Source of the DNA: Burkholderiaceae bacterium
GTDB lineage: Bacteria; Pseudomonadota; Gammaproteobacteria; Burkholderiales; Burkholderiaceae_C
Assembly (NCBI GenBank): GCA_017848435.1
Contig: JAFEHU010000019.1
Span: 62,001-126,000 of the forward strand
Reading direction: 5' to 3'
Length of the DNA: 64,000 nt
A model generated the notes under the pieces. It saw nothing but the letters and a program-made list of their open reading frames with translations. It did not search any database and was not told the DNA's origin. This document shows, one piece after another, positions 8,686 to 17,955 of this stretch (positions are counted from its first letter, which is position 1; every line of letters begins with the position of its first letter). Both the position numbers and the translations under genes were made by a program.

Positions 8686-8838
8686 GGTGTGGCGGCGGGT
8701 GTTGCAAAGGAACACCTACTGTACCGAAATTGCCCCTGCCAACAGCAAGTGGACTTGCAGGGGTATTGAAGACGGCGACATCACCGCCACCTAAAATGCC
8801 AGCAACGCGTCAATGTTGACGCATCAGGAGCTCTCACC

Positions 8839-9540
8839 ATGAATGACCGCGTACACACCCTGGACACGTCACCGGGCTACGGTTACGGCGTTTCTGCAGA
8901 ACAGCGCAACCGCGTGCTGCGCAACACCTACCTGCTGCTGGCCATCAGCATGTTGCCCACGGTGTTGGGTGCCTGGATCGGCGTGGCCACAGGCCTGACC
9001 CTGCAACTGACGGGCGGCCTGGGGCTGGTGGTGTTTCTCGGCGGCGCATTTGCCTTCATGTATGCGATCGAGAAAACCAAGAATTCCGCCGCCGGCGTGC
9101 CGGTGTTGCTGGCCTTCACTTTCTTCATGGGCCTGATGCTGTCGCGCATGATCGCCATGGTGCTGGGTTTCAAAAACGGCTCCGAGCTGATCATGCTGGC
9201 TTTTGGCGGCACGGCCGGTGTGTTTTTTGCCATGGCCAGCCTGTCCAGCGTGATCAAGCGCGACCTGTCGGGCATGGGCAAGTGGCTGTTTGTTGGCGCC
9301 ATCGTGCTGATGGTGGGTGGCATCGTCAACGTGTTCGTCGGCTCCACTGCCGGCATGATGGCCCTGTCGGTCGCGGCTATCGGCATCTTCAGCGCTTTCA
9401 TGGTGTACGACCTGAAGCGCATCATGGACGGCGGCGAAACCAATTACATCAGCGCCACGTTGGCCCTGTACATGAACGTGTTCAACGTGTTTCAGTCGAT
9501 GTTGGCCTTGTTCGGCATCATGGGCGGCGAACGCGACTAA
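8839..9540 (+). CDS. Bax inhibitor-1 / YccA family membrane protein
   Basis: Seven-helix inner-membrane protein of the BI-1/YccA/YbhL family, 233 residues. Hydrophobic segments run from LLLAISMLPTVLGAWIGV to the C-terminus, with the conserved LALYMNVFNVFQSMLALFG motif. Members may act as Ca2+/H+ leak channels or modulators of the FtsH protease; the role here is unassigned. SD AGGAG sits before the ATG. A strong terminator follows. Confidence 0.92.
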   Translation: MNDRVHTLDTSPGYGYGVSAEQRNRVLRNTYLLLAISMLPTVLGAWIGVATGLTLQLTGGLGLVVFLGGAFAFMYAIEKTKNSAAGVPVLLAFTFFMGLMLSRMIAMVLGFKNGSELIMLAFGGTAGVFFAMASLSSVIKRDLSGMGKWLFVGAIVLMVGGIVNVFVGSTAGMMALSVAAIGIFSAFMVYDLKRIMDGGETNYISATLALYMNVFNVFQSMLALFGIMGGERD

Positions 9541-9570
9541 GAACGTGAACAGAGCGCTGCGCTGATTTCA

Positions 9571-9600
9571 ACAAGGGGCCTTCGGGCCCCTTGTCATTTT
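9571..9600 (+). terminator. Rho-independent terminator with UUCG tetraloop
   Basis: Perfect 10-bp stem ACAAGGGGCC / GGCCCCTTGT (9571-9580 and 9585-9594) closed by TTCG and followed by CATTTTTA. It ends the Bax-inhibitor gene; the strand-reversed form lacks a U-run, so it serves rlmD less well. Confidence 0.9.
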
Positions 9601-11075
9601 TACGCTACGCGGTCGAAGACCGCGATGCTTTCGACGTGGGCCGTGTGCGGGAACATGTTCACCACCCCGGCTGCGGTGCAGCCGTAGCCGCCCAGGTTCA
9701 CCAGCAGGCCAGCATCGCGTGCCAGCGTGGCCGGGTTGCAACTGACGTAGACGATGCGTTTGGGCGGGGCCCAGCCTGCGGGCCAGGGCGTACCCGCCAC
9801 GTTTTGCTGGTTCAGGTCGGCCAATGCCTTGGCAAGCGCGAACGCGCCTTCGCGTGGTGGGTCCACCAGCCATTTGTCGGCATGGCCGTCGGCGGCCAGC
9901 AATTCTGGCGTCATCTCAAACAGGTTGCGCGCTACAAATTTAGTAGCTGACAAGCTAGATTTCACTGAGGCTTGACTCTGATTCAGCTTCAAATTCTCGC
10001 GGGAACGAGCCACCAGGGTCTCGCTGCCCTCAATGCCGAGCACTTCGCCAGCCAGCGTGGCCAGTGGCAGCGTGAAGTTGCCGAGGCCGCAAAACCAGTC
10101 GATCACCCGTTCGGAGCGTTGCGGGTCGAGCAGGCGCAGCGCACGCGCCACCAGCACGCGGTTGATGTGCGGGTTGACCTGGGTGAAGTCGGTTGGCTTG
10201 AAAGGCATGGTGATGCCGAATTGCGGCAGCGCGTACGCCAGTTCGGGCCCGCCTTCGTCGAGCAGGCGCACGGTCTCTGGCCCTTTGGACTGCAACCACC
10301 ACTGCAAGCCAAGCCGCTCGGCCGCAAAGGCCCGCAACCGTGCCAGATCGGCCTGGCTGAGCGGTTCCAGGTGGCGCAGCACCAGCGCGGTCACCTCGTC
10401 ACCGCAGGCCAGTTCAATCTGAGGGCAGGTCTCGATGGCGTCCATGGACGCGATCAGCGCACGCAACGGCATCAGCATGGCGTTCACATGCGGCGGCAGC
10501 ACGTGGCACTCGCGCATGTCGGCCACGTAGCGGCTCTTGCGCTCGTGGAAACCCACCAGCACCTCGCCCTTCTTGTGCACATGGCGCACCGACAGCCGGG
10601 CGCGGTAGCGGTAGCCCCAGGCCGGACCTTCAATCGGCCGCATCACCGTTCCGGCCCTGACCTTGCCCAGGTGCCACAGATTGTCTTCCAGCACCCGCTG
10701 CTTGACGGCCACCTGTGCGGCCGGGTGCAGGTGCTGCATCTTGCAGCCGCCGCAGGCGCCGGCGTGCAGGCCAAAGTGCGGACAGCCGGGCTTCACGCGC
10801 TGCGAGGACTCGCGGTGGATGGTGGTGACGGTGCCCTGTTCCCAGTTGTTTTTCTTGCGGTGGACGTTGACGCTGACCTCCTCGAATGGCAGTGCGCCTT
10901 CGATGAAGACGACCTTGCCGTCGGGCTTGCGGGCCACGCCCTGCGCGTCGATATCGAGCGCGTCCACCCGCAGGTGGCCGGGTGGCAGGGTGTGGGCGGC
11001 GTCGGGCGCGCGGGTGGGGTCGTGGGACTGCCCTGCGGGCAATGTGGGCGTGTCTGGCGATGTCTCTGCGGTCAT
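9600..11075 (-). CDS. rlmD: 23S rRNA (uracil-C5)-methyltransferase RlmD
   Basis: RumA/RlmD methylates U1939 of 23S rRNA with SAM. 491 residues: an N-terminal TRAM-like region, a [4Fe-4S] cluster motif ([19 protein letters not shown]), the Rossmann SAM site [16 protein letters not shown], the DPPREGA motif and catalytic Cys in [13 protein letters not shown] 42-bp palindromic repeat lies inside the frame at 9931-9972, encoding [13 protein letters not shown] in a loop just after SRENLKLN, without breaking the frame. The gene converges with the Bax-inhibitor gene and lies 32 bases downstream of the exonuclease stop. Confidence 0.93.
   Translation of the reverse strand: MTAETSPDTPTLPAGQSHDPTRAPDAAHTLPPGHLRVDALDIDAQGVARKPDGKVVFIEGALPFEEVSVNVHRKKNNWEQGTVTTIHRESSQRVKPGCPHFGLHAGACGGCKMQHLHPAAQVAVKQRVLEDNLWHLGKVRAGTVMRPIEGPAWGYRYRARLSVRHVHKKGEVLVGFHERKSRYVADMRECHVLPPHVNAMLMPLRALIASMDAIETCPQIELACGDEVTALVLRHLEPLSQADLARLRAFAAERLGLQWWLQSKGPETVRLLDEGGPELAYALPQFGITMPFKPTDFTQVNPHINRVLVARALRLLDPQRSERVIDWFCGLGNFTLPLATLAGEVLGIEGSETLVARSRENLKLNQSQASVKSSLSATKFVARNLFEMTPELLAADGHADKWLVDPPREGAFALAKALADLNQQNVAGTPWPAGWAPPKRIVYVSCNPATLARDAGLLVNLGGYGCTAAGVVNMFPHTAHVESIAVFDRVA
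9931..9972 (+). repeat. Palindromic insertion element, copy A (in rlmD)
   Basis: GCTAC-7 nt-GTAGC stem-loop followed by TG, four bases, GCTAG, A, TTTCAC, TG and AGGCT. It aligns without gaps to copies at 34344, 14453 and 46870; copies A and B agree at about 32 of 42 positions by eye. It is transcribed antisense to the gene and kept in frame within rlmD. Confidence 0.7.
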
Positions 11076-11107
11076 GCCCCGATTGTCTCAGGTGCCAGGT
11101 CCTGTTC

Positions 11108-11893
11108 TCAGCCCCAGGCGGCGAGGTACTCCTGCCAGTGCGCTTCTGTGGGCGCCAGGTTGCCCAAGGTGTCTTTCACCAACGTGATCTCCTGCTCGTA
11201 CTCGGCCTCGGTGAGGCCGCCGCGCATTTTCTGGAAGCGGCAGTACAGCAAATAGGTGTTCATCACGTCGGTTTCGCAGTAGCGGCGGATGTCGTCCAAC
11301 TGGCCATCGAGGTAGCCCTGGTAGACCATCGAGCCGTCCATGCCCAGCTTGCCAGGGAAACCACAGAGCTTGGCCATGGCGTCCAGCGGGGCGTTGTTCT
11401 TGGGCTGGTACATCGCCAGCAGGTCCATCAAATCCAGGTGGCGCAGGTGGTAGCGGCTGATGTAGTTGTTCCACTTGAACTCGCGGTCATCGTCGCCCAT
11501 GTCCCAGTACTTGTCGGCCACCACGCCGTGTTTCAGGCCGCGGTAGTGCAGCACCGGCAAGTCAAAGCCACCGCCGTTCCAGCTCACCAGCTGCGGCGTG
11601 TGCTTTTCCAGCGTGTTGAAGAACTGCTGGATGACCTTGCCTTCGCTCTGGTCGTCGCGGTCCACGAAGGAGTGCACCTTGAGGCCTTCGGCATTGCGGA
11701 ACACACACGACAGCACCAGGATGCGCTGCAGGTGCAGCGGCATGAAGTCGCTCTGCCCCTTGTCTTTGCGCTCCTGCACCCAGGCCTGGTAGACCTCGGC
11801 GTCGGTGTGTTCTGCCGGGCTGCCGCGCAGCGCACGCAGGCCGGCGATGTCGGGGACCGACTCGATGTCAAAAACCAGAACCGGCCAAGCCAT
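11108..11893 (-). CDS. PolB-like 3'-5' exonuclease
   Basis: DnaQ-fold exonuclease of the DNA_pol_B_exo2 family (PF10108), 261 residues, a usual length. Motif I is VLVFDIESVPD, motif II lies in LVSWNGGGFDLPVL and motif III in RRYCETDVMNTYLL, giving the DEDDy-type metal ligands. Stand-alone members are predicted nucleases of unknown biological role. It follows rpoS by five bases on the same strand, so it is probably the last-but-one gene of the surE-pcm-nlpD-rpoS transcript. Confidence 0.88.
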   Translation of the reverse strand: MAWPVLVFDIESVPDIAGLRALRGSPAEHTDAEVYQAWVQERKDKGQSDFMPLHLQRILVLSCVFRNAEGLKVHSFVDRDDQSEGKVIQQFFNTLEKHTPQLVSWNGGGFDLPVLHYRGLKHGVVADKYWDMGDDDREFKWNNYISRYHLRHLDLMDLLAMYQPKNNAPLDAMAKLCGFPGKLGMDGSMVYQGYLDGQLDDIRRYCETDVMNTYLLYCRFQKMRGGLTEAEYEQEITLVKDTLGNLAPTEAHWQEYLAAWG

Positions 11894-11898
11894 GGTGC

Positions 11899-12876
11899 TT
11901 ACAGAACCGCGTCGCGGGAAATGCCGTGGTGGGCCAGGTAGCGTTTGAGCTTGAGCAGCGCCTCGTTCTGGATCTGCCGCACCCGTTCGCGGGTCAGCCC
12001 CAGGCGTTCACTCAGGACTTCCAGCGTCTCCGGCTCGTGCTGGTGCAGGCCGAAACGGCCTTCCAGGATCTGCTGTTCGCGGTCTGACAAGGTGTCCATC
12101 CACAGCGCCAGCAGGCGTTCGACTTCGTGCGACTGGGTCACATCGGTCGGGTCCTGGGTGACAGCGTCGGCCACGGTGTCGATCAGGGTGTGGTCACCGT
12201 CGGTCTTGTCGAGCGCGGCGTCGAGCGAACGGGGGTTCTCCGCCAGGGCCAGCAACTCGGTCACGTCCTGCACGTCACGGCCGAGCAGTGCGGCAATGTC
12301 TTCGTTGCGCACGCCGGTGGTGTCCAGCGCAGTACGCCGCTCGAGGTAGGCCGGGTCAGACTCCAGCAGGTGGCGCGCGCGCAGCACCTTCTTGACTTCG
12401 CGCATCACATGCACCGGCAACCTGATCACGCGGCCCTGGTTGGTCACTGCCCGCTCCACCGCCTGGCGGATCCACCAGGTAGCATAGGTGGAGAAACGGA
12501 AGCCACGCTCGGGTTCGAACTTGTCGATGGCGTGCATCAGGCCCAGATTGCCTTCTTCGATCAGGTCCGACAGCGGCACCCCACGGCCCAGGTAGTGTTT
12601 GGCGATGCTAACCACCAGCCGCAGGTTGTGTTCGATCATGGCCTGCCGGGCGGCAAAGTCGCCGGCGCGGGCACGGGTGGCGGTGTCGAATTCTTCTTCC
12701 GGGGTGAACAGCGTGGTGCGGCGCACGTCACGCAGATAAAGCGTCAGCGCGTCGCTGGACTCACCGGCCAACTCGGCGACGGGCAGGTCCATGGGTGTCC
12801 CCCCCCCCACGCGCGGCGCACTGGCGGGCAACGCTTCTGGCGCAATGTCAACTCCCGGAAGGTTGCGCCGCGGCAT
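11899..12876 (-). CDS. rpoS: RNA polymerase sigma factor RpoS (sigma-38)
   Basis: Stationary-phase/general stress sigma factor, 325 residues. Region 1.2/2 carries [38 protein letters not shown] and [14 protein letters not shown]; region 3 follows; region 4 ends with [21 protein letters not shown]. Start at 12876 lies two bases after the nlpD stop. The N-terminal part contains a run of ten G residues on the coding strand (12799-12808, encoding part of RVGGGTP). An alternative ATG at 12792 lies just past the tract and still gives a complete sigma core. As in enteric bacteria, nlpD lies directly upstream and may contain the main rpoS promoter. Confidence 0.95.
   Translation of the reverse strand: MPRRNLPGVDIAPEALPASAPRVGGGTPMDLPVAELAGESSDALTLYLRDVRRTTLFTPEEEFDTATRARAGDFAARQAMIEHNLRLVVSIAKHYLGRGVPLSDLIEEGNLGLMHAIDKFEPERGFRFSTYATWWIRQAVERAVTNQGRVIRLPVHVMREVKKVLRARHLLESDPAYLERRTALDTTGVRNEDIAALLGRDVQDVTELLALAENPRSLDAALDKTDGDHTLIDTVADAVTQDPTDVTQSHEVERLLALWMDTLSDREQQILEGRFGLHQHEPETLEVLSERLGLTRERVRQIQNEALLKLKRYLAHHGISRDAVL
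12799..12808 (-). repeat. G10 homopolymer in the rpoS 5' coding region
   Basis: Ten consecutive C on the plus strand, i.e. ten G in the rpoS message, between the start at 12876 and the alternative ATG at 12792. Tracts of this length are prone to slippage during replication and to sequencing error. Confidence 0.9.
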
Positions 12877-12878
12877 CG

Positions 12879-13748
12879 TCAGCGGCCTGGGAGGTACTTG
12901 GCAGGGTCCACCGGCTTGCCCTGCCGGCGCACCTCGAAGTGCAGCTTCACCCGGTCGGCGTCGCTGTTGCCCATCTCGGCAATCTTCTGGCCGCGGCGCA
13001 CGTTCTGGTCTTCCTTCACCAGCAGCAGCTGGTTGTGCGCATAGGCGGTGAGGTAGGTGTTGTTGTGCTTCAGGATGATGAGGTTGCCGTAGCCACGCAA
13101 GCCTGCGCCGGCATAGACCACCCGGCCATCGGCTGCGGCCAGCACCGGGTCACCGGCGCTGCCAGCGAAGTCCAGCCCTTTGTTCTTGGCCTCGTCAAAC
13201 CCGGCGATCACGTTGCCAGTGGCCGGCCACATCCAGGCCACCTCTTCGTCGCTGGCCGGTGGCGGCTGCGTGCTGTCAGTGGTGGCGATGTTGGGCACAG
13301 ACGCCGCACCCACCGGGGGCAGCGGTGTGGGCACCGGAGAACTCAGCACAGTGGGCGGCGTGACGGGCTTGGTCTGTGCCACAGGCACTTCCGAGGGCGG
13401 GGCCACGACGCGCAAGACCTGGCCGACTTCCAGTACGTTGGGATTGGCCAGACCGCTCCAGCGGGCGATGTCAGCCGGGCGCTGCCCGACCTCAAAACCA
13501 ATGCGGTTCAGCGTGTCGCCGGGCTTGACGGTGTAGAAGCCGGGTTTGCCGGCGTTCTCGGCGTCGGGCGCCATCGCGGGCGTGTCGTTGGACGGCCGGA
13601 CGATGGGCCGCGGCTTGTTGCCGGTGCGGTCTTCGACCGGCGCCCGGTTGGGCGCGCGGTTGAACGAGCAGGCGGAGAGCAGCACGGCCATCAGTGCCAC
13701 CACCACGACTGTAGAGTTACGAAACGCCACGCGATACCTCCGGGTCAT
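12879..13748 (-). CDS. nlpD: Lipoprotein NlpD, amidase activator
   Basis: 289-residue outer-membrane lipoprotein that activates a cell-wall amidase during septum splitting. Start at 13748 gives a basic N-terminus, hydrophobic helix and lipobox LLSAC (Cys27). A LysM domain ([18 protein letters not shown]) binds peptidoglycan, and a C-terminal LytM/M23 domain follows ([19 protein letters not shown] onward). Two zinc ligands are replaced: Asn in NKGLD where active M23 enzymes have His, and Lys in VKLHFE where they have His. That is expected of a non-catalytic activator like E. coli NlpD. The start overlaps the pcm stop by four bases. Confidence 0.93.
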   Translation of the reverse strand: MTRRYRVAFRNSTVVVVALMAVLLSACSFNRAPNRAPVEDRTGNKPRPIVRPSNDTPAMAPDAENAGKPGFYTVKPGDTLNRIGFEVGQRPADIARWSGLANPNVLEVGQVLRVVAPPSEVPVAQTKPVTPPTVLSSPVPTPLPPVGAASVPNIATTDSTQPPPASDEEVAWMWPATGNVIAGFDEAKNKGLDFAGSAGDPVLAAADGRVVYAGAGLRGYGNLIILKHNNTYLTAYAHNQLLLVKEDQNVRRGQKIAEMGNSDADRVKLHFEVRRQGKPVDPAKYLPGR

Positions 13749-14551
13749 GCAACACCCGATTTTAGGGGCACAAATAGGACGGGCTCGAGGAAGCGCTGAA
13801 CGATGCCTGTGGGCGTCTTGTCCACCACCGTCAGTGCCTGTGCACCATTGGGCTGGCACACCGGTGCCACCAGGCGCCCGCCGGGCGCGAGCTGGTCGAT
13901 CCAGGTCGTTGGCAAGGCCTCGCCACCGGCGGCGGCAATGATGGCCGCGTACGGCGCGCCCTTGGGATAACCGGCCATGCCATCGCCCAGCAACAGGTGC
14001 AGGTTGGCCAGCCGGAACGGGCGCAGGTTTTCGCGGGCTTTCTCATGCAGGCCGCGCAGGCGCTCCATGCTGTAGACCTCGCCTGCCAGTGCGCTCAACA
14101 CGGCGGCCTGGTAGCCACAACCGGTACCAATCTCCAGCACCCGGCCGAGCGGCTGCCCGGAACCCACCCAGGGCTCGCGCAGCAGTTCCAGCATGCGCGC
14201 CACCACGCCAGGCTTGGAGATGGTTTGCCCAAGCCCGATGGGCAGGCTGGTGTCTTCGTACGCCTGGTTGGCGAGCGCTGAGTCGACGAAGCGGTGGCGC
14301 TCGACACGGCCCATGGCGGCCAGCACCTGAGGGTCGGACACGCCTTGCCGGGCCAGCAGCGCGACCATGCGCTCGCGCACCCGGGCCGAATCCATGCCCC
14401 AACCGGCTGTCAAAACGGGTGATACCTCATTTTTTAAACCAATTACCGCTTTGGCCTTAGTGAAACCTGGCGATACAGCTCCTTTTTCAGGAGCACGCTT
14501 GACCCACGCAGGCAGCGTTTCCTGCGCCGGGAAACGGGGGCGCTGCGTCAT
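13745..14551 (-). CDS. pcm: Protein-L-isoaspartate O-methyltransferase
   Basis: PIMT repairs isomerised Asp/Asn residues using SAM. 268 residues, about 45 longer than E. coli Pcm because of an N-terminal extension. The catalytic core is normal: [38 protein letters not shown] motif [16 protein letters not shown] and [11 protein letters not shown]. The extension contains palindromic element C (14453-14494), which encodes [14 protein letters not shown] in frame. The start overlaps the surE stop by four bases and its stop overlaps the nlpD start. Confidence 0.94.
   Translation of the reverse strand: MTQRPRFPAQETLPAWVKRAPEKGAVSPGFTKAKAVIGLKNEVSPVLTAGWGMDSARVRERMVALLARQGVSDPQVLAAMGRVERHRFVDSALANQAYEDTSLPIGLGQTISKPGVVARMLELLREPWVGSGQPLGRVLEIGTGCGYQAAVLSALAGEVYSMERLRGLHEKARENLRPFRLANLHLLLGDGMAGYPKGAPYAAIIAAAGGEALPTTWIDQLAPGGRLVAPVCQPNGAQALTVVDKTPTGIVQRFLEPVLFVPLKSGVA
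14453..14494 (-). repeat. Palindromic insertion element, copy C (in pcm)
   Basis: GCTCC-7 nt-GGAGC stem-loop then TG, TATC, GCCAG, G, TTTCAC, TA and AGGCC. The stem differs from copies A and B by a compensatory change (A-T pair to C-G pair), while the 3' half is conserved. It is in the coding orientation of pcm. Confidence 0.7.
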
Positions 14552-15324
14552 GCGCCCGACCCGTTCAGCGCGGCGGCGGTCTGCGCCCAGTAGCGCAGGT
14601 GGTCGTGGTCGGTCAGATCCACCTGCAGCGGTGTCAACGAGACATGTCCCTGGAAGGTGGCGTGGAAGTCGGTGCCCTCGGCGTCGTCCTTGGCGGCGCC
14701 GGCAGCACCAATCCAGTACATGGTTTCACCCCTTGGGCTGGTTTGGGTGATGACCGGTTCGGCCAGGTGCCGGCGGCCCAGGCGGCACACCTTCATCGGC
14801 TTGATGTCTGCCAGCGGGCGGTTGGGGATGTTGACGTTCAGCAGCCAGGGGCGTCCGTCGTTCTGGCCATGCAGGCCGTGCTGGCCCATTTGCTGGACCA
14901 GTTCGCGCGCCTTGGCGGCGGCGGCGTCCAGGTGGTGCCAGCCTTTCTCGGTCTGGGAAAACGCAATCGCCGGCACGCCAAACAGGTAACCCTCCATCGC
15001 CGCGCCAACAGTGCCGGAGTAGATGGTGTCGTCGCCCATGTTGGCGCCGTTGTTGATGCCACTCACCACTAGGTCAGGCCGGTAGCCGAGCAGGCCAGTC
15101 AGGGCGATGTGCACACAGTCGGCCGGGGTGCCGTTGACGTAGCGAAAGCCGTTGGCCGCGCGGTGCACGTACAGCGGCGAGTGCAGCGTCAGCGCATTCG
15201 ATTTGGCGCTGTTGTTGTGTTCTGGTGCGATCACCTCCACCTCGCCCAGGTCTTTCAACGCCTCGTAGAGCGCCACAATGCCCGGCGCCTGGAAGCCGTC
15301 GTCGTTGGAAATGAGAATTTTCAT
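14548..15324 (-). CDS. surE: 5'/3'-nucleotidase SurE
   Basis: Stationary-phase survival nucleotidase that dephosphorylates nucleoside monophosphates with a divalent metal. Start at 15324 gives [15 protein letters not shown], whose two aspartates bind the metal; a longer upstream reading frame is antisense to the next gene and is rejected. [19 protein letters not shown] and VNIPN are family motifs. 258 residues is the usual length. First gene of the surE-pcm-nlpD-rpoS operon, a widely conserved stationary-phase order. Confidence 0.95.
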   Translation of the reverse strand: MKILISNDDGFQAPGIVALYEALKDLGEVEVIAPEHNNSAKSNALTLHSPLYVHRAANGFRYVNGTPADCVHIALTGLLGYRPDLVVSGINNGANMGDDTIYSGTVGAAMEGYLFGVPAIAFSQTEKGWHHLDAAAAKARELVQQMGQHGLHGQNDGRPWLLNVNIPNRPLADIKPMKVCRLGRRHLAEPVITQTSPRGETMYWIGAAGAAKDDAEGTDFHATFQGHVSLTPLQVDLTDHDHLRYWAQTAAALNGSGA

Positions 15325-15429
15325 GGGATCGGGGAAGTTGCGAAGGATTGTAGGTCGCTGCTGGGACAGGCCCGGTGGCAAACGCCCTTCTATGATCGCC
15401 CTTTTTGGCTTCAGACGAGTGGAGACTTC

Positions 15430-16404
15430 ATGCACGCATGGCTTTGTGAAACCCCGACCGGTGTGGACGCGCTGACCTGGAAAGAGTTGCCCACGCCGCA
15501 GCCCGGCCCGGGTGAGGTGCTGGTCGAAATCAAGGCCGCCAGCCTGAACTTCCCCGACCTGTTGATCGTGCAGAACAAGTACCAGATGAAGCCCGCCCTG
15601 CCCTTTGTGCCGGGTTCGGAATACGCTGGCGTGGTGCAGGCGGTGGGCGACGGCGTAGCCCACCTGCAGGTGGGCCAGGCAGTGGCCTGCATGCCGGGCA
15701 CGGGGGGCTTTGGCACCCACGCCATTGCCCCGGCGGCGCTGTGCATGCCGTTGCCCGCGGGCTTTCCCATGGTCGACGCGGCCGCCTTCATTTTGGTCTA
15801 TGGCACCTCGCACCACGCGCTGATCGACCGGGCCCAACTCAAGGCCGGCGAAACGGTGCTGGTACTGGGTGCTGCTGGCGGCGTGGGCACCTCGGCGATC
15901 CAGATTGCCAAGGCGGTAGGCGCGCGGGTGATTGCCGCCGCATCGACCGACGAGAAGTGCGCGCTGTGCCGCGCCATCGGTGCGGACGCGACCATCAACT
16001 ACACCACCGAGAACCTCCGCGAGGCCATCAAGGCGGCCACCAACGGCAAAGGCCCGGACGTGGTTTACGACCCGGTCGGTGGCGACTTTGCCGAACCCGC
16101 CTTCCGCTCGATTGCCTGGCGTGGCCGCTACCTGGTGGTGGGTTTTGCTTCGGGCCCGATTCCAGCGCTGCCACTGAACCTGATGCTGCTCAAGGGCGCG
16201 TCCCTGGTCGGCGTGTTCTGGGGCGACTTTGCCAAGCGCGAGGCCAAGGCCAACAGCGCGGCGCTGGCCGAACTGGCGCAGTGGTACGCCCAAGGCAAGG
16301 TCAAACCGGTGATCGACAGCACGGTGCCGATGACCGACCTGAAAGCCGCGTACGCCCACATGGGCTCACGCGGCGTCAAGGGCAAGCTGGTGATGGTGAA
16401 CTAG
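15430..16404 (+). CDS. NADPH:quinone oxidoreductase family protein
   Basis: Medium-chain dehydrogenase/reductase without the alcohol dehydrogenase zinc cysteines, 324 residues. Motifs: [26 protein letters not shown], nucleotide-binding [27 protein letters not shown] and the C-terminal KGKLVMV. It reduces quinones or enones with NADPH; substrate unknown. It diverges from surE with a 105-base gap. Its TAG stop shares the palindrome CTAG with the stop of the convergent crotonase gene. Confidence 0.9.
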   Translation: MHAWLCETPTGVDALTWKELPTPQPGPGEVLVEIKAASLNFPDLLIVQNKYQMKPALPFVPGSEYAGVVQAVGDGVAHLQVGQAVACMPGTGGFGTHAIAPAALCMPLPAGFPMVDAAAFILVYGTSHHALIDRAQLKAGETVLVLGAAGGVGTSAIQIAKAVGARVIAAASTDEKCALCRAIGADATINYTTENLREAIKAATNGKGPDVVYDPVGGDFAEPAFRSIAWRGRYLVVGFASGPIPALPLNLMLLKGASLVGVFWGDFAKREAKANSAALAELAQWYAQGKVKPVIDSTVPMTDLKAAYAHMGSRGVKGKLVMVN

Positions 16405-17336
16405 AGTTTTGATTTGGCAGCGGCGAGCTGGGCCTCCAGCTCGGCCACCAGCGCCCTCGCCTCGTCGCCCTGCGGAATCGGCTTGCCGCTGTCGCGCCAC
16501 TGCACCGCCGCCTTGAAACCCTCGGCCTGCGCATAGCGGCGGAACCACATGCCTTCCGGGTTGTGGCGGGTGATGCCGTCGAAGATGGTGGCAAACATCT
16601 GGCTTTGCTCCAGGCCCATCGAATGCCAGACCTGGTTCACCACCAGCTTGTGCATCGTGAGGTGCGACTTGGGCACGCCGGCAATGCGCTCGGCGAGCTT
16701 TTGGGTGGCAGCGTCCAGTTCAGCGGCAGGCACCGCCATGTTGGCCAGGCCCCAGTCGGCCGCCTTTTTGCCGTCGATGGTGTCGCCGGTGAACATCATC
16801 TGCTTGGCACGGATGGCGCCGAGCCGGTAGGTCCACATGGCGGTGGTCGGACAGCCCCAGACGCGGGTGGGCATGTAGCCAATGCGGGCATCGTCGGCCA
16901 TCACCAGCAGGTCACAGCACAGCGCAATGTCGCTGCCACCCGCCACCGCATAGCCGTGCACCTTGGCGATGGTCGGCTTGCTGCAGCGCCACAGCGACAT
17001 GAAGTCTTCGGTGTGGCCTTTCATGGCGGCGTAGTCCACCATCGGGTCCCATGGCGTTTTTTCCTGGCGGCAAGGGTGGTCGCCCATGGTGCCTTCGTCG
17101 TCCACGCCCTCGGCGTACTCCATCAGGTCGTAACCAGCGCAGAAGGCGCGCCCTGCCCCTTCGACGATGACCACATGCACCTCGTCTTGCGCCTCGGCCC
17201 ATTGCACGGCTTTGCGGATGTCTCCTGGCGTGCTGTTACCAATGGGGTTCAGCCGTTCGGGCCGGTTCAGCAGCAGGCGGGCAATGCGTGGCTGCTGCGG
17301 GTCGTGCGCGATCGTGACGGTGCCGAATGATGGCAT
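16401..17336 (-). CDS. Enoyl-CoA hydratase/isomerase (crotonase) family protein
   Basis: 311-residue crotonase-fold protein. Start at 17336 ([12 protein letters not shown]) is preferred over upstream codons that would add a non-homologous leader. Oxyanion-hole segments are [12 protein letters not shown] and [18 protein letters not shown], which retain the GGS/D element; there is a long insertion around [14 protein letters not shown] that mentions no known family motif. Members hydrate, isomerise or hydrolyse acyl-CoA thioesters; specificity is not inferable. The C-terminus is Lys/Ala/Glu-rich and helical. Its stop overlaps the neighbouring gene tail-to-tail. Confidence 0.87.
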   Translation of the reverse strand: MPSFGTVTIAHDPQQPRIARLLLNRPERLNPIGNSTPGDIRKAVQWAEAQDEVHVVIVEGAGRAFCAGYDLMEYAEGVDDEGTMGDHPCRQEKTPWDPMVDYAAMKGHTEDFMSLWRCSKPTIAKVHGYAVAGGSDIALCCDLLVMADDARIGYMPTRVWGCPTTAMWTYRLGAIRAKQMMFTGDTIDGKKAADWGLANMAVPAAELDAATQKLAERIAGVPKSHLTMHKLVVNQVWHSMGLEQSQMFATIFDGITRHNPEGMWFRRYAQAEGFKAAVQWRDSGKPIPQGDEARALVAELEAQLAAAKSKL

Positions 17337-17478
17337 GGGTATGTCTCCTGGTGTTCTGGTTGCAACATGGCGCTGGTGGCCAATGTGACCACTCCCGGTG
17401 AAGGCTGCGGGGAGCGGCAAAACCAGTGTAGGCAGTGCACAGCGGACCGTCAGTCCGGTGCATGACACACGTGTGGGT

Positions 17479-17838
17479 CTATTTCTTGTCGGCCTGCTGT
17501 TTGGCCAGGGCTGCCTGGCTGGCCGCCAGCGCGCGTTCCAGTTTTTCACGCTCGCCAATTTCACTGGCCAACGCCTGGTTGACTGACTCCAGTTCGCTGG
17601 CACATTCCTGCACCTGGGTTTCGAGCTCGTCGTGTTTTTCCAGCGCCTGCGCCACGTCAGCGCTTTGCGCGTTGTCGGGCAGTTCCTGTTTGAGCACCGT
17701 GCTGACCAGCAGCAAGTCGTCGGCCACCGCCACCAGGCTGTCCTTCACGCCCTCGTTCTGCGCAAGCGCCTGCTCCAGCAGCGTCGCAGAGGCTGTTGTT
17801 TTAGCGTCGTTGCCAGGAGTGGTGTGGTCTTTGGACAT
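17479..17838 (-). CDS. Small coiled-coil hypothetical protein
   Basis: 119 residues from [11 protein letters not shown]. Almost entirely helical: a leucine/alanine-rich first part ([30 protein letters not shown]) and a heptad-patterned C-terminal half rich in Glu, Gln and Lys, ending KQQADKK. No signal peptide or membrane segment. I do not recognise the family; it resembles short coiled-coil scaffolding proteins. It lies 140 bases from the crotonase gene and 118 bases beyond the desaturase stop on the same strand. Confidence 0.7.
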   Translation of the reverse strand: MSKDHTTPGNDAKTTASATLLEQALAQNEGVKDSLVAVADDLLLVSTVLKQELPDNAQSADVAQALEKHDELETQVQECASELESVNQALASEIGEREKLERALAASQAALAKQQADKK

Positions 17839-17955
17839 GGTTGCGCGAGGCAGCAAAGTTGCAAACAAATATACCCCAAGCGACCGGCATGAAAAAACCT
17901 GAACTTTGCAAAGGCAACGTTCAGGCCAATCAGGCAACAGACGCGGGCTCACCCA

